Positions 43,736 to 53,421 of a stretch of DNA of 64,000 nucleotides are shown here, one piece after another. Origin of the DNA: Rhodospirillales bacterium. GTDB lineage: Bacteria > Pseudomonadota > Alphaproteobacteria > Rhodospirillales > Shumkoniaceae. Position 1 is the stretch's first letter, and each line of letters begins with the position of its first letter. The notes under the pieces were generated by a model. It saw only the letters and a program-made list of their open reading frames with translations, did not search any database and was not told the DNA's origin. A program made the translations under genes and the position numbers. Location of the stretch: positions 1 through 64,000 of the forward strand of contig JACZKS010000077.1 of the NCBI GenBank assembly GCA_014859895.1. The letters are read 5' to 3'.

Positions 43736-44770
43736 ATGACTATCGAGAAGACACTGACTCATCGTCTATTCGGCGCATTGATGATCGCCGGCTTTGCCAT
43801 GGTCGCCACCAGCGCGGCGTGGGCCCAGGAGTGCAAGAACCGGGGCGAACTCGACGAGATGTACTGCGATGAGGACAAGGACTTGGTCGCCGATCCGCCG
43901 AAGGACGCGAGCAAGTTCAAGGACCCCAGCACGCTGGTCTTCACCTACACCCCCGTCGAGGATCCGGCCGTCTACAAGGACGCCTATGACGACTTCATGA
44001 AGTACCTGGAGAAGGCGACCGGCAAGAAGGTGATTTACTACACGGTCCATTCCAACTCGGCCCAACTCGAGGCCATGCGCTCCGGCCGCCTGCACGTCGC
44101 CGGCTTCTCGACCGGGCCGACCGGGTTTGCCGTCAATCTCGCCGGCTATGTGCCGATGGCGGTCAAGGGGCACCCCGACGGCTTCCAGGGCTACAACCTG
44201 ATCATGATCGTCAAGAAGGACAGCCCCTTCCAGGCGATCACCGACCTCAAGGGCAAGAAGATCGCCCACACTTCGCCGTCGTCAAACTCGGGCAACCTGG
44301 CGCCGCGCACGCTCTTCCCCAAGCTGGGCTTGGTTCCCGAGAAGGATTACGAAGTCCTCTATTCGGGCAAGCACGACCAGTCGGTACTCGGGGTCAGCAC
44401 GGGTGACTACGACGCCGCGCCGGTGGCTTCCGATGTCTTCAACCGCATGGTCGAGCGCGGCACCGTGAAGGGCGACGATTTCCGCATCATCTATCGTAGC
44501 GCCAAGTTCCCCACCTCGTCGTTCGGCTATGCCCACGACCTGAAGCCCGAACTGGTGCAGAAGATCATCGGCGCCTTCCACACCTATCGTTTCACCCCGG
44601 AAATGCAGAAGACCTTTGGCGGGGCCGACCGCTTCTACCCGATCACCTACATGGCCGACTGGGCGATCATCCGCGACATCGCCGTGGGGGCCAACGAGCC
44701 GTTCAACCGCTCCGGCCTGGAAGCGATGAGGAAGAAAGAAGAAGCCGACGCCGCCAAGAAGAAAAAATAA
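43736..44770 (+). CDS. phnD: Phosphate/phosphite/phosphonate ABC transporter substrate-binding protein (PhnD family)
   Basis: A 344-residue exported binding protein; signal peptide ends near SAAWAQ (about residue 32). It has the PhnD pattern [78 protein letters not shown] and [20 protein letters not shown]. The ligand could be a phosphonate, phosphite or phosphate ester. The C-terminal tail [14 protein letters not shown] is unusually Lys-rich. GAGAGG lies before the ATG. First gene of a four-gene operon. No C-P lyase genes are nearby. Confidence 0.9.
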   Translation: MTIEKTLTHRLFGALMIAGFAMVATSAAWAQECKNRGELDEMYCDEDKDLVADPPKDASKFKDPSTLVFTYTPVEDPAVYKDAYDDFMKYLEKATGKKVIYYTVHSNSAQLEAMRSGRLHVAGFSTGPTGFAVNLAGYVPMAVKGHPDGFQGYNLIMIVKKDSPFQAITDLKGKKIAHTSPSSNSGNLAPRTLFPKLGLVPEKDYEVLYSGKHDQSVLGVSTGDYDAAPVASDVFNRMVERGTVKGDDFRIIYRSAKFPTSSFGYAHDLKPELVQKIIGAFHTYRFTPEMQKTFGGADRFYPITYMADWAIIRDIAVGANEPFNRSGLEAMRKKEEADAAKKKK

Positions 44771-44783
44771 CGGAGCGCTTCCG

Positions 44784-45590
44784 GTGCATGGTCCAAACGC
44801 AATGACAACGAACGCGACGGAGAGCGGGCAGAACGCCCGCTCCCTCGTCATCCGCCATCTCGACAAGGAATACGTCCGCGGGATTCCGGTCCTCAAGGAC
44901 ATCAACCTCGAGATCAACGGCCGTGGAATGACGGCCATCATCGGGCCCTCGGGCACCGGCAAGAGCACGCTGATCCGCTGCATCAACCGGCTGGTCGAGC
45001 CCACTCGCGGCGAAATTCTGGTCGATGGCCAGAACCTGGTCGGCCTGCACGGCAAGGCCCTGCGCGAAGCGCGCCGACGGATCGGCATGGTGTTCCAGGA
45101 ATTCAACCTGGTCGAGCGCCTGACCGTCATCGAGAACCTGCTGTGCGGCCGGCTGGGTTACGTCCACCCCTTCGCCGCCTGGATGCGCCGGTTCCCCGAG
45201 GAAGACGTCGCGCGCGCCTACGAGTTGCTGGATATCGTCGGGCTCAAGGAATTCGCCATGCAGCGGGCCGACGAGCTGTCCGGCGGACAGCGCCAGCGTG
45301 TCGGTATCGCCCGCGCCGTCATGCAGAAGCCGCGCATCCTGCTGGCCGACGAGCCCACCTCGTCGCTCGACCCCAAGACCTCGGTCGAGATCATGGAACT
45401 GATGATCCAACTGGCTGGACAGCACGATATCCCGGTGGTGGTCAACATCCACGACGTCAACCTGGGCCGGCGCTTCGCCCAGCGCGTTGTCGGCATGTCG
45501 GGCGGCAGCATCATCTTCGATGGACCGCCGGACGATATTACCGACGAGCACCTCATGCAGATCTACGGGGGTAAAAAGTGGCTGCAATGA
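44784..45590 (+). CDS. phnC: Phosphonate-type ABC transporter ATP-binding protein
   Basis: A 268-residue ATPase: Walker [11 protein letters not shown]-loop [19 protein letters not shown], signature [15 protein letters not shown], Walker [15 protein letters not shown] and the H-loop [12 protein letters not shown]. '[13 protein letters not shown]' is typical of PhnC. GTG at 44784 has GGAG eight bases upstream; ATG at 44802 is an alternative. It overlaps the first permease gene by 13 bp. Confidence 0.93.
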   Translation: MHGPNAMTTNATESGQNARSLVIRHLDKEYVRGIPVLKDINLEINGRGMTAIIGPSGTGKSTLIRCINRLVEPTRGEILVDGQNLVGLHGKALREARRRIGMVFQEFNLVERLTVIENLLCGRLGYVHPFAAWMRRFPEEDVARAYELLDIVGLKEFAMQRADELSGGQRQRVGIARAVMQKPRILLADEPTSSLDPKTSVEIMELMIQLAGQHDIPVVVNIHDVNLGRRFAQRVVGMSGGSIIFDGPPDDITDEHLMQIYGGKKWLQ

Positions 45591-46387
45591 CCCCCGACGC
45601 CGCCCCGAACCGCGGCCGCCTGGTCGCCATCGGCCGTCCGAGCTGGACCGGCAGGGCGTTGTGGGCGGGGCTTGCCCTCTACGTCGTCTATGCGGCCTCG
45701 CTGCTCGACATCACCTGGCAGCGGTTCTTCGCCGGCCTCGGCCACGGCACCGTCTTCATCGGCCGCATGCTGCCGCCCGACTTCACGCGCTGGGAACTGC
45801 TGGTTTCCGATCTCGCCGAAAGCCTGGAGATCGCCATCGTCGCCACCTTCTTCGGCATCGTGCTGTCGCTGCCGGTCGGGCTGCTGGCGGCACGCAACCT
45901 GATGCCTTTGTGGGTGACCTGGCCGGCCCGCCTGATCATTGCGGTATGCCGCTCATTCCATCCGGTAATCGTCGCCATCCTATTCGTCAAGGCGGTCGGA
46001 TTCGGGGCGCTGGCCGGCATCCTCGCCCTCATCATCGCCTCCATCGGCTTCATCGGAAAGCTGTTCGCCGAGGCCATCGAGGAGATTTCGTTGAAACAGG
46101 TGGAAGCGATACGCGCCAGCGGGGCGCCGTTCGCCAACATCATTACATATGGCGTCCTGCCCCAGGTGCTGACCCGCTTCATCGGCTTTTGCACCTATCA
46201 GCTCGATTCCAACCTGCGCAACTCGACGATGGTCGGGCTCGTCGGCGCCGGCGGCATCGGCGGCACGCTGTTCGCCGCCTTCCAGCGGTTCGACTACGAT
46301 TTCGTGTGCGCCATCCTCTTGGCCATCATCGCCGTCATCATGATCGCCGAGGTGATCACGACGCGCCTGCGCGCCTCGTTCCAGTAA
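45578..46387 (+). CDS. phnE: Phosphonate-type ABC permease, first copy
   Basis: A 269-residue permease with five to six helices and the PhnE coupling loop ([20 protein letters not shown]) plus [23 protein letters not shown] at 45578 has GGGGG six bases upstream; ATG at 45587 would overlap the phnC stop as ATGA. It pairs with the second permease to form a heterodimeric channel. Confidence 0.92.
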   Translation: MAAMTPDAAPNRGRLVAIGRPSWTGRALWAGLALYVVYAASLLDITWQRFFAGLGHGTVFIGRMLPPDFTRWELLVSDLAESLEIAIVATFFGIVLSLPVGLLAARNLMPLWVTWPARLIIAVCRSFHPVIVAILFVKAVGFGALAGILALIIASIGFIGKLFAEAIEEISLKQVEAIRASGAPFANIITYGVLPQVLTRFIGFCTYQLDSNLRNSTMVGLVGAGGIGGTLFAAFQRFDYDFVCAILLAIIAVIMIAEVITTRLRASFQ

Positions 46388-46398
46388 GGGGCGGCATC

Positions 46399-47196
46399 AT
46401 GATTTCGTCGCAAGCGCAATGGCAGCGGTTCACCCCCCGGCAACGGCTGGTCCGCTTCACGTGGTATCTGGGTATGGTCGCGGCGCTCGTATTATCGCTC
46501 CGCCAGATCGAGATCATCCCGGAATTCCTTTATGACGCCCCCGAGCAGGTGGCCGACCTGTTCAGCCGCATGTGGCCGATCGCCTGGTACTACTATCCGA
46601 CGACCGTCCACGCCGCCATGATGGAGACCCTGCACATCGCCACGCTGGGCACCATCATCACGCTGTTCCTGGCGGTGCCGATCGGCTTCCTGGCCGCGCA
46701 CAACATCACCCGCAGCACCACGGTCAACTACCTGGCGAAGCTCGTCTTAGTGTCGTCGCGCTCGGTCAACTCGCTGGTCTGGGCGTTGTTGTTCGTGGCC
46801 GTCTTCGGCCCCGGTGCCCTGGCCGGCACCATGGCCATCGCCTTTCGCTCCATCGGCTTTGTCGGCAAGCTGTTGGCCGAGGCGCTGGAGGACGCGCAGC
46901 CGGGACCGATCGAGGCCCTGCAGGCCGCCGGCGCGCCATGGGTCAGCGTCGTCACCAAGGGCTATTGGCCGCAGATTAAGCCGGCCTTCTGGTCGATCGC
47001 GCTGTTCCGTTGGGATATCAACGTGCGCGAATCGGCGGTGCTGGGGCTGGTCGGCGCCGGCGGCATCGGTACCGCGCTGGAATCGTCCATGAGCCTGTTC
47101 GACTGGGACCGCGCGGCAATGATTCTGGTCGCCATCTTCGCCGTCGTGATGATCGCCGAGGTGGCGGTGACCTACCTGCGCAAGCGGATCATCTGA
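46399..47196 (+). CDS. phnE: Phosphonate-type ABC permease, second copy
   Basis: A 265-residue permease with the same elements as the first copy: EALEDAQPGPIEALQAAGAP as coupling loop and [20 protein letters not shown] near the C-terminus. It begins 11 bp after the first permease gene. Split phnE pairs are common in phosphite and phosphonate importers. It is the last gene of the operon and converges on the pentapeptide-repeat gene 15 bp away. Confidence 0.92.
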   Translation: MISSQAQWQRFTPRQRLVRFTWYLGMVAALVLSLRQIEIIPEFLYDAPEQVADLFSRMWPIAWYYYPTTVHAAMMETLHIATLGTIITLFLAVPIGFLAAHNITRSTTVNYLAKLVLVSSRSVNSLVWALLFVAVFGPGALAGTMAIAFRSIGFVGKLLAEALEDAQPGPIEALQAAGAPWVSVVTKGYWPQIKPAFWSIALFRWDINVRESAVLGLVGAGGIGTALESSMSLFDWDRAAMILVAIFAVVMIAEVAVTYLRKRII

Positions 47197-47211
47197 CGCC
47201 GTCCCCGCGCT

Positions 47212-48387
47212 TCACGGCTGCGCCGCCGCCGGGGTGCTTGTTTGTTGGGCAACCGTCCCGGAAAGATCGGTGTCGATCAGGACGGCGCGGCTGAAGTCCA
47301 CGTTCCTGAGGTCGGCGCCCTTGAGCTTGGCCCTGGAAAAATCGGTGGCGCGCGAAAGTGATCCCTGGCCGCCGTCGTGGCGTCCGATGGCGACGACATC
47401 GAGCAGAGCGAAGGACAGACGGGCGCCGGAGAGGTCGGCCCCGTGGAAAATGGCGCCGGACAGATTGGCGTGCCGAAGATCGGCCTGCGCCAGGTCGGCC
47501 CCAGCCAGATCGGCGAGGACGAACAGGCTTTTCGACAGATTGGCCCCCGAAAAACGGCACTTGCGCAGGGTCGCCGCGCTGAGATTGATGCCCGCCAGAT
47601 CCAGCCCCGCAAAGTCGGCGCCCGACAACACCGCGCGGCGTCCCTCCTTGCCGTCGGCAGCCAGCCACAGCGCGTGATCCCGAAGGATTTGCTGGGTATC
47701 CAGCGACAGCTTGGCGACGGCCATGTTGACCACCGCTTCCGCGAGATCGGCATTGGCGAATTTGGCCCCGGCCAGGACCGCCCCGCTCATGTCGGCGCCC
47801 TGCAACTGTGCGGAGCTGAGATCGGCATCGACCAGGGTGGCCCCGGTGAGGTTTGCGTTCTTCAGCTTGGCTCCGGTCATCACCGCGCCGTTGAGATCCG
47901 CGCCGCGCAGGTCGACCTGCCCCATCTCGGCCTCGCGCATCGAGGAATGGGAGAGGTTGGCGTACCACATCCGGGCATTCTCAAGGTTCGAGGCATCGAG
48001 ATTGGTATAGGAAAGATCGGCGTTCTGCCCCTGTCCCGGCAGTTGCATCATGGCGCCCGAACGGAGATCCGCCTCGCGAAAATTGGTGCCGGTCAAGGTT
48101 GCCCCGTGGAAATGGGCGCCGCGCAGGTTGGCGCGCTCGAAGGTGGCGTGGGACAGGTCGGCGCCGCGGAAAATCGCGCAGAACAGATCGGCATCGGTGA
48201 AATTGGCCCTGGCCAGCTTGCTGTGGCTGAAGTCGGCACCGGCCAGGATGGCCCCCTTCAAGTTGATCCCTTCCAGCTTCAGCCTGGACAGGTCCTGGTG
48301 GCGCAGGTCGGCCGGCGCACCCCCTTTTATGCCCTTCACAAAGAGACGATGCTTTTCCAGAATCGTGATCAGCTCACGCGGATTCAT
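47212..48387 (-). CDS. Pentapeptide-repeat protein
   Basis: A 391-residue protein built almost entirely of A(D/N)LXX repeats, in two blocks (about 35-230 and 280-375) separated by a helical insert (ALWLAADGKEGRRAVL). Each block should fold as a right-handed quadrilateral beta-helix. The start MNPRELITILEKHRLFVKGI is a short helical cap; GGGGGAG lies upstream. No signal peptide or membrane helix is seen. The family includes DNA-mimic gyrase protectors, but large two-block members are mostly of unknown role. Confidence 0.88.
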   Translation of the reverse strand: MNPRELITILEKHRLFVKGIKGGAPADLRHQDLSRLKLEGINLKGAILAGADFSHSKLARANFTDADLFCAIFRGADLSHATFERANLRGAHFHGATLTGTNFREADLRSGAMMQLPGQGQNADLSYTNLDASNLENARMWYANLSHSSMREAEMGQVDLRGADLNGAVMTGAKLKNANLTGATLVDADLSSAQLQGADMSGAVLAGAKFANADLAEAVVNMAVAKLSLDTQQILRDHALWLAADGKEGRRAVLSGADFAGLDLAGINLSAATLRKCRFSGANLSKSLFVLADLAGADLAQADLRHANLSGAIFHGADLSGARLSFALLDVVAIGRHDGGQGSLSRATDFSRAKLKGADLRNVDFSRAVLIDTDLSGTVAQQTSTPAAAQP

Positions 48388-48690
48388 GCGGACGCTCCCC
48401 CCCATTGCGTGCCCGCCGGGACCCGTCAACTTCGTCTCCGTGGCTCGTTTTCTTCCGGTCCTTGCACCAACCTTCCCCGCCAGCCGGCGTGCCCCGGCAG
48501 CGCGAATGGTCTTCATCTAGTGCGGGAGGCCACGGAAACGGCCTTCGGACACTTCCCCCCGACGTCGTTCTTGTTGTTCGCGATGTACCGCTTTGGTTGC
48601 ATGTCGGCACAAAGCATTCCCCTAACTACTATCAGGAATATGTCGAATCTCCAAGGATTTCCAACGCCGTTCCTCTTCGCGATGACCGCC
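48388..48690. other. 303-bp region between pentapeptide gene and exonuclease gene
   Basis: No gene is convincing. The part nearest the exonuclease stop (about 48600-48660) is A/T-rich, while the region near 48400-48540 would carry the promoter for the leftward pentapeptide-repeat gene. Confidence 0.4.
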
Positions 48691-49230
48691 TCAGAATGTC
48701 CAGCCGTCCTGTTCGGCGGCGATCACGATCTCGGCGCAGGCTCGCGCGTCCGACCCCGCCTGATGATGGACCAGCGGGATGGACAGATGCCGGCAGACGT
48801 CGGGCAGCTTGGCTGGCTTGAGACGCCACAGGGAACGCGCCAGTTCGACCGTGCATACCCACGGCACCCTCGGCGTCGCGAAGCCATAGGCCATGCAGCA
48901 GACGTCGAGCACCCAGCGGTCGAAGCGGGCGTTGTGGGCGGCCACGAAGTCGACCCGGTCGAACCACGGGCGCAGATCGGGCCACAGCGCCGCGAAATCG
49001 GGGGCGTCGGCAACGTCCGCCCAGGTGATGCCGTGCACCCAGGTGAAGCGGAATTCGCGCGAGACGGGGCGGATCAGGTGGCTTTCGGCGTGCATCAACC
49101 GGCCGTTTTCGACGTAAGCCAAGCCGATAGCGCAGGCGCTTTCCGGCGCATGGGTCGCCGTCTCGAAATCGATGGCCAGGAATGCCGCCGGAAGGTCTTC
49201 CGATCCGTTGGTGACGGCCGTCGCTCTCAT
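48691..49230 (-). CDS. DEDDh 3'-5' exonuclease (DnaQ/RNase T-like)
   Basis: A 179-residue exonuclease. The acidic motifs are [12 protein letters not shown] (Exo I: Asp, Glu), [14 protein letters not shown] (Exo II) and [14 protein letters not shown] (Exo III: His, Asp), which define the DEDDh subgroup. The conserved helical segment [15 protein letters not shown] follows the epsilon-subunit style. I begin at MRATAV because the extension to 49320 overlaps the divergent nadK promoter and is atypical. It could trim RNA 3' ends or act in DNA repair; no polymerase domain is attached. Confidence 0.85.
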   Translation of the reverse strand: MRATAVTNGSEDLPAAFLAIDFETATHAPESACAIGLAYVENGRLMHAESHLIRPVSREFRFTWVHGITWADVADAPDFAALWPDLRPWFDRVDFVAAHNARFDRWVLDVCCMAYGFATPRVPWVCTVELARSLWRLKPAKLPDVCRHLSIPLVHHQAGSDARACAEIVIAAEQDGWTF

Positions 49231-49325
49231 CCCACGAAAATCCGATTTCCACCCATGGTTTCCCCGAATTCCTCGGCTATACTGGCGACCGGCGCCGCCG
49301 AGCAAGAGGAAACCGGGCATCGGTC

Positions 49326-50093
49326 ATGAAATTCAACACCATCGCGATCACGGCGGCAATGCATGATGAAGCGCAGGCCGCCGAAGCCCGGCTCAAGGCC
49401 CGTTATGCCCACGTTCCGCCCGAAGAGGCCAGTGTCATCGTGGCGCTGGGCGGGGACGGTTTCATGCTGCAGGCGCTCCATTCCTTCATGAAAAAGGGCA
49501 CGCCCATCTTCGGCATGAACCGAGGCTCGGTCGGATTCCTCATGAACAGCTATACGGACGACGGCCTGATGGAGCGCCTTGCCAGGGCGGAACCAATCAA
49601 CCTCAGGCCGCTGCACATGACGGTCGAGGACATCCACGGCCAGCACCACGAGGCGCTCGCCATCAACGAAGTGGCGCTGTTGCGCGATACCAGTTTCGCC
49701 GCCAAGATCTCGATCCACGTGGACGGCGTGATGCGGATGGAGGAAATGATCTGCGACGGCGTCCTGGTGGCGACGCCGGCCGGCAGCACCGCCTACAACA
49801 ACGCCGTGCACGGCCCGATCCTGCCGCTCGGTGCCGAACTGCTGGCCCTCACCCCAATCAGCGCCTTCAGGCCGCGCCATTGGCGTGGCGCCCTGCTGCC
49901 GCAACATGCCCGCGTCACCTTCGACGTTCTCGATGCCGACCGGCGGCGGGTGCGCGTCGGTGCCGACTTCAACGAGGTGCGTGACGCCGTCCGGGTCAGC
50001 GTCGAGGTCAACGGAACCATCTCGCCCACCCTGTTGTTCGATCCCGAGCACAATCTCGAGGAACGCATCATCAAGGAACAATTCGTCCCGTGA
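49326..50093 (+). CDS. nadK: NAD kinase
   Basis: A 255-residue NAD kinase: [18 protein letters not shown] (GGDG nucleotide motif), [25 protein letters not shown] (the NE/D substrate motif) and [18 protein letters not shown]. It makes NADP from NAD and ATP in the cytoplasm and is normally essential. The last base pairs overlap the next gene's GTG start (GTGA). Confidence 0.95.
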   Translation: MKFNTIAITAAMHDEAQAAEARLKARYAHVPPEEASVIVALGGDGFMLQALHSFMKKGTPIFGMNRGSVGFLMNSYTDDGLMERLARAEPINLRPLHMTVEDIHGQHHEALAINEVALLRDTSFAAKISIHVDGVMRMEEMICDGVLVATPAGSTAYNNAVHGPILPLGAELLALTPISAFRPRHWRGALLPQHARVTFDVLDADRRRVRVGADFNEVRDAVRVSVEVNGTISPTLLFDPEHNLEERIIKEQFVP

Positions 50094-51226
50094 AAAGCCC
50101 TGCCCCGTCCGTCAAACCGCCCGCCCAGGGATGGCCGCGCCGGACCCTGGCTATCGCCCTCACGCTGGCTCTCGGGGGAGCCGGCGGCTATGCGTTCCTT
50201 CTCCTGGAAATGCCGCTCCCTTGGATGATGGGGGCCATGTGCGTCACCATCACGGCGGCCCTGGCCGGTGCCCCGCTGCGGGCGCCCGGCCGCCTGCGCG
50301 ACGTCCTGATCGCGGTGATCGGCCTGATGGTCGGCAGCGCCTTCACGCCAGAGATCCTGGCCCAGGCGAGCCAATGGCTGCCCAGCATCACGGCGATCCT
50401 TCTCTACAGCACGGTCATGATCATCGGCCTTGGCTGGCTGCTGCGCCGCTTCGGCCGTTACGACCCCGCCACCGCCTTCTGCTCGGCGGCCCCGGGCGGC
50501 TTCACCGAGATGGTTCTGTTGGGCGGTTCCATGGGCGGGGACGAACGGGTCATTTCGCTGATGCACAGCGTGCGCATCGTCATCACCGTGGTGACCATCC
50601 CTTTCTGGTTCCGCTTCTTTCACGACTACGTTCCCGCCGGCACCGCCGCCTTCGGGCGGATCAACGACATGTCGGCGACAGGTGCCGCCATGCTCGCCGC
50701 CTCGGCCATCGTCGGCTATGGGCTGGCGCGGCTGGCCCGCCTGCCGCTGCCGGCCCTGGTCGGGCCGATGGCCGTCAGCGCGCTGGCACACGCCGTCGGT
50801 CTGTCGGATGCCCGGCCGCCGGGCGAACTGGTAGCCCTGGCCCAGGTAGTCATTGGCGCCAATGTCGGCTGCCGCTTTCTGGGGACCAGGCTCCGCGAGA
50901 TCGCCTCGGTGGTTCGCACGGCGGCGATCATGGCGTTCCTCATGATCGCGGCGGCGGTCCTGCTGGCCGCCCTCCTGCATGCCTTGACCGGGCTTTCATT
51001 CGAGGCGTTGATCTTAGCCTTCGCGCCCGGCGGGGTCGCCGAGATGAACGTCATCACGGTGGCGCTGCACATCGACCCGGCCTTCGTCGCCACCCATCAC
51101 CTGGTGCGGTTGGGATTCCTGCTGGTGCTGGCTCCGGTAGCGCTGCGCCTGTTCGGCAGCCGCCGTTGGACCGGCGCCAACCCTACGCCATCCAACCGCA
51201 AACCCGGCAGCGGCGAGGACGACTGA
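50090..51226 (+). CDS. AbrB-family membrane protein (putative ammonia monooxygenase-type)
   Basis: A 378-residue membrane protein with two repeated halves of about five helices each. The recurring motif is [20 protein letters not shown] in the first half and [20 protein letters not shown] in the second, with [12 protein letters not shown] and [13 protein letters not shown]. This matches the AbrB duplication family (PF05145), whose function is not well established despite the 'ammonia monooxygenase' label. It starts at GTG overlapping nadK and is probably co-transcribed with it. Confidence 0.87.
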   Translation: MKSPAPSVKPPAQGWPRRTLAIALTLALGGAGGYAFLLLEMPLPWMMGAMCVTITAALAGAPLRAPGRLRDVLIAVIGLMVGSAFTPEILAQASQWLPSITAILLYSTVMIIGLGWLLRRFGRYDPATAFCSAAPGGFTEMVLLGGSMGGDERVISLMHSVRIVITVVTIPFWFRFFHDYVPAGTAAFGRINDMSATGAAMLAASAIVGYGLARLARLPLPALVGPMAVSALAHAVGLSDARPPGELVALAQVVIGANVGCRFLGTRLREIASVVRTAAIMAFLMIAAAVLLAALLHALTGLSFEALILAFAPGGVAEMNVITVALHIDPAFVATHHLVRLGFLLVLAPVALRLFGSRRWTGANPTPSNRKPGSGEDD

Positions 51227-51233
51227 GGGACAG

Positions 51234-52289
51234 CTAGCGGTGGTCGGCGCCGACCGCCTCGGCAACACTGCCGAAGCCGTCGCGCCGGATGAGGGCGGCA
51301 AGGTCGCGCCGGATGTCGGCGACGATGCCAGGGCCGCCATAGACCATCGCCGTATAGAACTGCACCAGCGAGGCGCCAGCCCGGATCTTGGCGTAGGCGT
51401 CGGCTCCAGTGGTGACGCCGCCGACACCGATCAAGGGCAACCGACCGGCCGTCAACTTATAAACGGTTCCCAGAACCTGGGTGGAAAGCGCAAACAGGGG
51501 GCGACCGCTGAGCCCGCCCGTCTCGCCCGCGTGGGAGCCTCTGAGCGAGGCCGGGCGGCCGATGGTCGTGTTGGTGGCGACGATGCCGTCGATGCCGACA
51601 TCAAGGGCGACGGCGGCGATGTCGGCCAGTTCGGCTTCCGTCAGGTCGGGCGCGATCTTGACCAACAGAGGCGGCTGGCGGCCCACCGTTTCGTCGCGCG
51701 CCGTCCGTGCGGCGCCCAGCAGGTCGGCCAGGTCCTGGCGGCGCTGCAAGGCGCGCAAGCCTGGAGTGTTGGGCGAGGACACGTTGATGATCAGGAAGGA
51801 CGCCAACGGCGCGGCGCGGCGTACCCCCTCGACATAGTCGGCGATGGCGTCGGCACTGTCCTTGTTGCGGCCCAGATTGATGGCAACGATGCCAGCCAGC
51901 CGACGGGCCTTGAGGCGGCTCAACACCGTCTCCAGCCCCTGGTTGTTGAATCCCATGCGGTTGATCACCGCCCCGTCCTCGACCAAGCGGAACAGGCGGG
52001 GCTTGGGGTTGCCCGGCTGCGGGCGCGGCGTCACCGTGCCGACCTCGACGAACCCGAACCCCAATGCCAGGGTCGCCGCCACCGCCTCGGCATTTTTGTC
52101 GAAACCGGCCGCCGAGCCCAGCGGATTGGCGAAATCGAGACCCCACAGCGATTGACGCAGCACGGCATTCTCAAACGCCGGCGCCGCCGGCACCAAGCCG
52201 CAACTCAACGCGCGGATAGCCAACCGATGCCCGGTCTCGGCATCAAGCAGACGCAACAGCGGCGCGGCAAAGGTGGCATAGCTGGACAC
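51234..52289 (-). CDS. pyrD: Dihydroorotate dehydrogenase (quinone), class 2
   Basis: A 351-residue class 2 enzyme. The N-terminal amphipathic extension (LLRLLDAETGHRLAIRAL) is the quinone-side membrane-binding region. FMN and substrate motifs are GSAAGFDKNAEAV, GFGFVEVGTVTPRPQPGNP, RMGFNNQG, INVSSPNTPGLR (catalytic Ser), IVATNTT and GVGGVTTGADAYAKIRAGA. It oxidises dihydroorotate to orotate with quinone in pyrimidine synthesis. It is convergent with the AbrB-type gene. Confidence 0.95.
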   Translation of the reverse strand: MSSYATFAAPLLRLLDAETGHRLAIRALSCGLVPAAPAFENAVLRQSLWGLDFANPLGSAAGFDKNAEAVAATLALGFGFVEVGTVTPRPQPGNPKPRLFRLVEDGAVINRMGFNNQGLETVLSRLKARRLAGIVAINLGRNKDSADAIADYVEGVRRAAPLASFLIINVSSPNTPGLRALQRRQDLADLLGAARTARDETVGRQPPLLVKIAPDLTEAELADIAAVALDVGIDGIVATNTTIGRPASLRGSHAGETGGLSGRPLFALSTQVLGTVYKLTAGRLPLIGVGGVTTGADAYAKIRAGASLVQFYTAMVYGGPGIVADIRRDLAALIRRDGFGSVAEAVGADHR

Positions 52290-52441
52290 GGCGGGACCCT
52301 ATCCCAAAGCCGCCTCCTTGACCAGTAGGGGGAACCGCCTTTTGCGCACGGAACCGCCACCAGTCCCGAGTATGGCGCGGAAAGAGTTTCGCGCTAGGAT
52401 GAGCGCCCCTACCCCAACCGAGATCCAGCGGAGAAACCGTC

Positions 52442-53266
52442 ATGGCGCAAACACCCCTTCCTCCATTCACGGTCGCCATTGGCGGGCTTGGCGCCATCGG
52501 CTTGGCGGTAGCCCGGTGTCTCGATGAAGGCATACCGGGACTGTCGCTCGCCGCCGTTTCGGCGCGCGACACCGCCAGGGCCGCCACCCGCATGGCCGGG
52601 TTTCGGCGGACAGTTCCGGTGGTGCCGCCGGCCGAACTGGCCGATTACGCCGAGATCGTCGTCGAATGCGCGCCGGCGGCCATTTTCGCAGAGATCGCCG
52701 AGGCGGCGATTCGCGCCGGCCGCATCCTGGTGCCGGCCAGCGTCGGCGCCCTGCTGTCGCGCCCCGACCTCATCGAGGCGGCGGAGGAAAGCGGGGCCCG
52801 CATCATCGTGCCGACAGGTGCGCTGCTGGGTCTCGACGCTGTGCGGGCAGCGGCCGAGGGTACCATTCGGTCGGTCACCATGGTCACCCGCAAGCCGCCG
52901 GCCGGGTTGGTCGGCGCTCCCTACCTAGCGGAACGCGGCATTTCGCTGGACGGCCTGACGGCGCCGCTTCGGGTGTTCGAGGGCTCGGCCCGCGAGGGGG
53001 CCCGCGGCTTTCCCGCCAACGTCAACGTCGCCGCTGCCTTGGGCTTGGCCGGTATCGGGCCGGACCGAACGCGCATCGAGATCTGGGCCGACCCCGGTGT
53101 AAGTCGTAACACCCACACCATCGAGGTCGACGCCGACAGCGCGCGCTTCACCATGACCATCGAGAACGTGCCGTCCGTCGAAAACCCTCGCACAGGTAGA
53201 ATCACCGCCTTGAGCGTCATCGCCGCCCTGCGCGGCTTGGTTGCGCCCCTTAAAATCGGAACCTAG
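52442..53266 (+). CDS. L-aspartate dehydrogenase family protein
   Basis: A 274-residue dehydrogenase with Rossmann motif VAIGGLGAIGLAVARCLDEG, the substrate region PASVGALLSRPDLIEAAEES, IIVPTGALLGLDAVRAAAEG, and a late FPANVNVAAALGLAGIGPDR followed by HTIEVDADSARFTMTIENVP. This is the NadX/aspartate-dehydrogenase pattern. It could make oxaloacetate from aspartate or iminoaspartate for NAD synthesis; nadK is 2.3 kb away but nadA/nadC are not here. GGAG precedes the ATG. Confidence 0.88.
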   Translation: MAQTPLPPFTVAIGGLGAIGLAVARCLDEGIPGLSLAAVSARDTARAATRMAGFRRTVPVVPPAELADYAEIVVECAPAAIFAEIAEAAIRAGRILVPASVGALLSRPDLIEAAEESGARIIVPTGALLGLDAVRAAAEGTIRSVTMVTRKPPAGLVGAPYLAERGISLDGLTAPLRVFEGSAREGARGFPANVNVAAALGLAGIGPDRTRIEIWADPGVSRNTHTIEVDADSARFTMTIENVPSVENPRTGRITALSVIAALRGLVAPLKIGT

Positions 53267-53421
53267 ACGAAACTCTTCCGCTCCTGGGAACATTTTACCG
53301 TTTGGCGCGTTCCAGGAAGCCGATCCCGACGGATTTACAGTGGCAGGATTGACGGTTGTACCGACAGCCTGCATCGGGTATCAAGCATGGGATGTATTGG
53401 TAAGCGAGGCGGGGGAACCGC

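Noticed and set aside
47377..49329. 650-codon plus-strand frame opposite the pentapeptide-repeat and exonuclease genes
   Set aside because: Its repeats (QIGxxxx) are the mirror of the pentapeptide repeats on the other strand.
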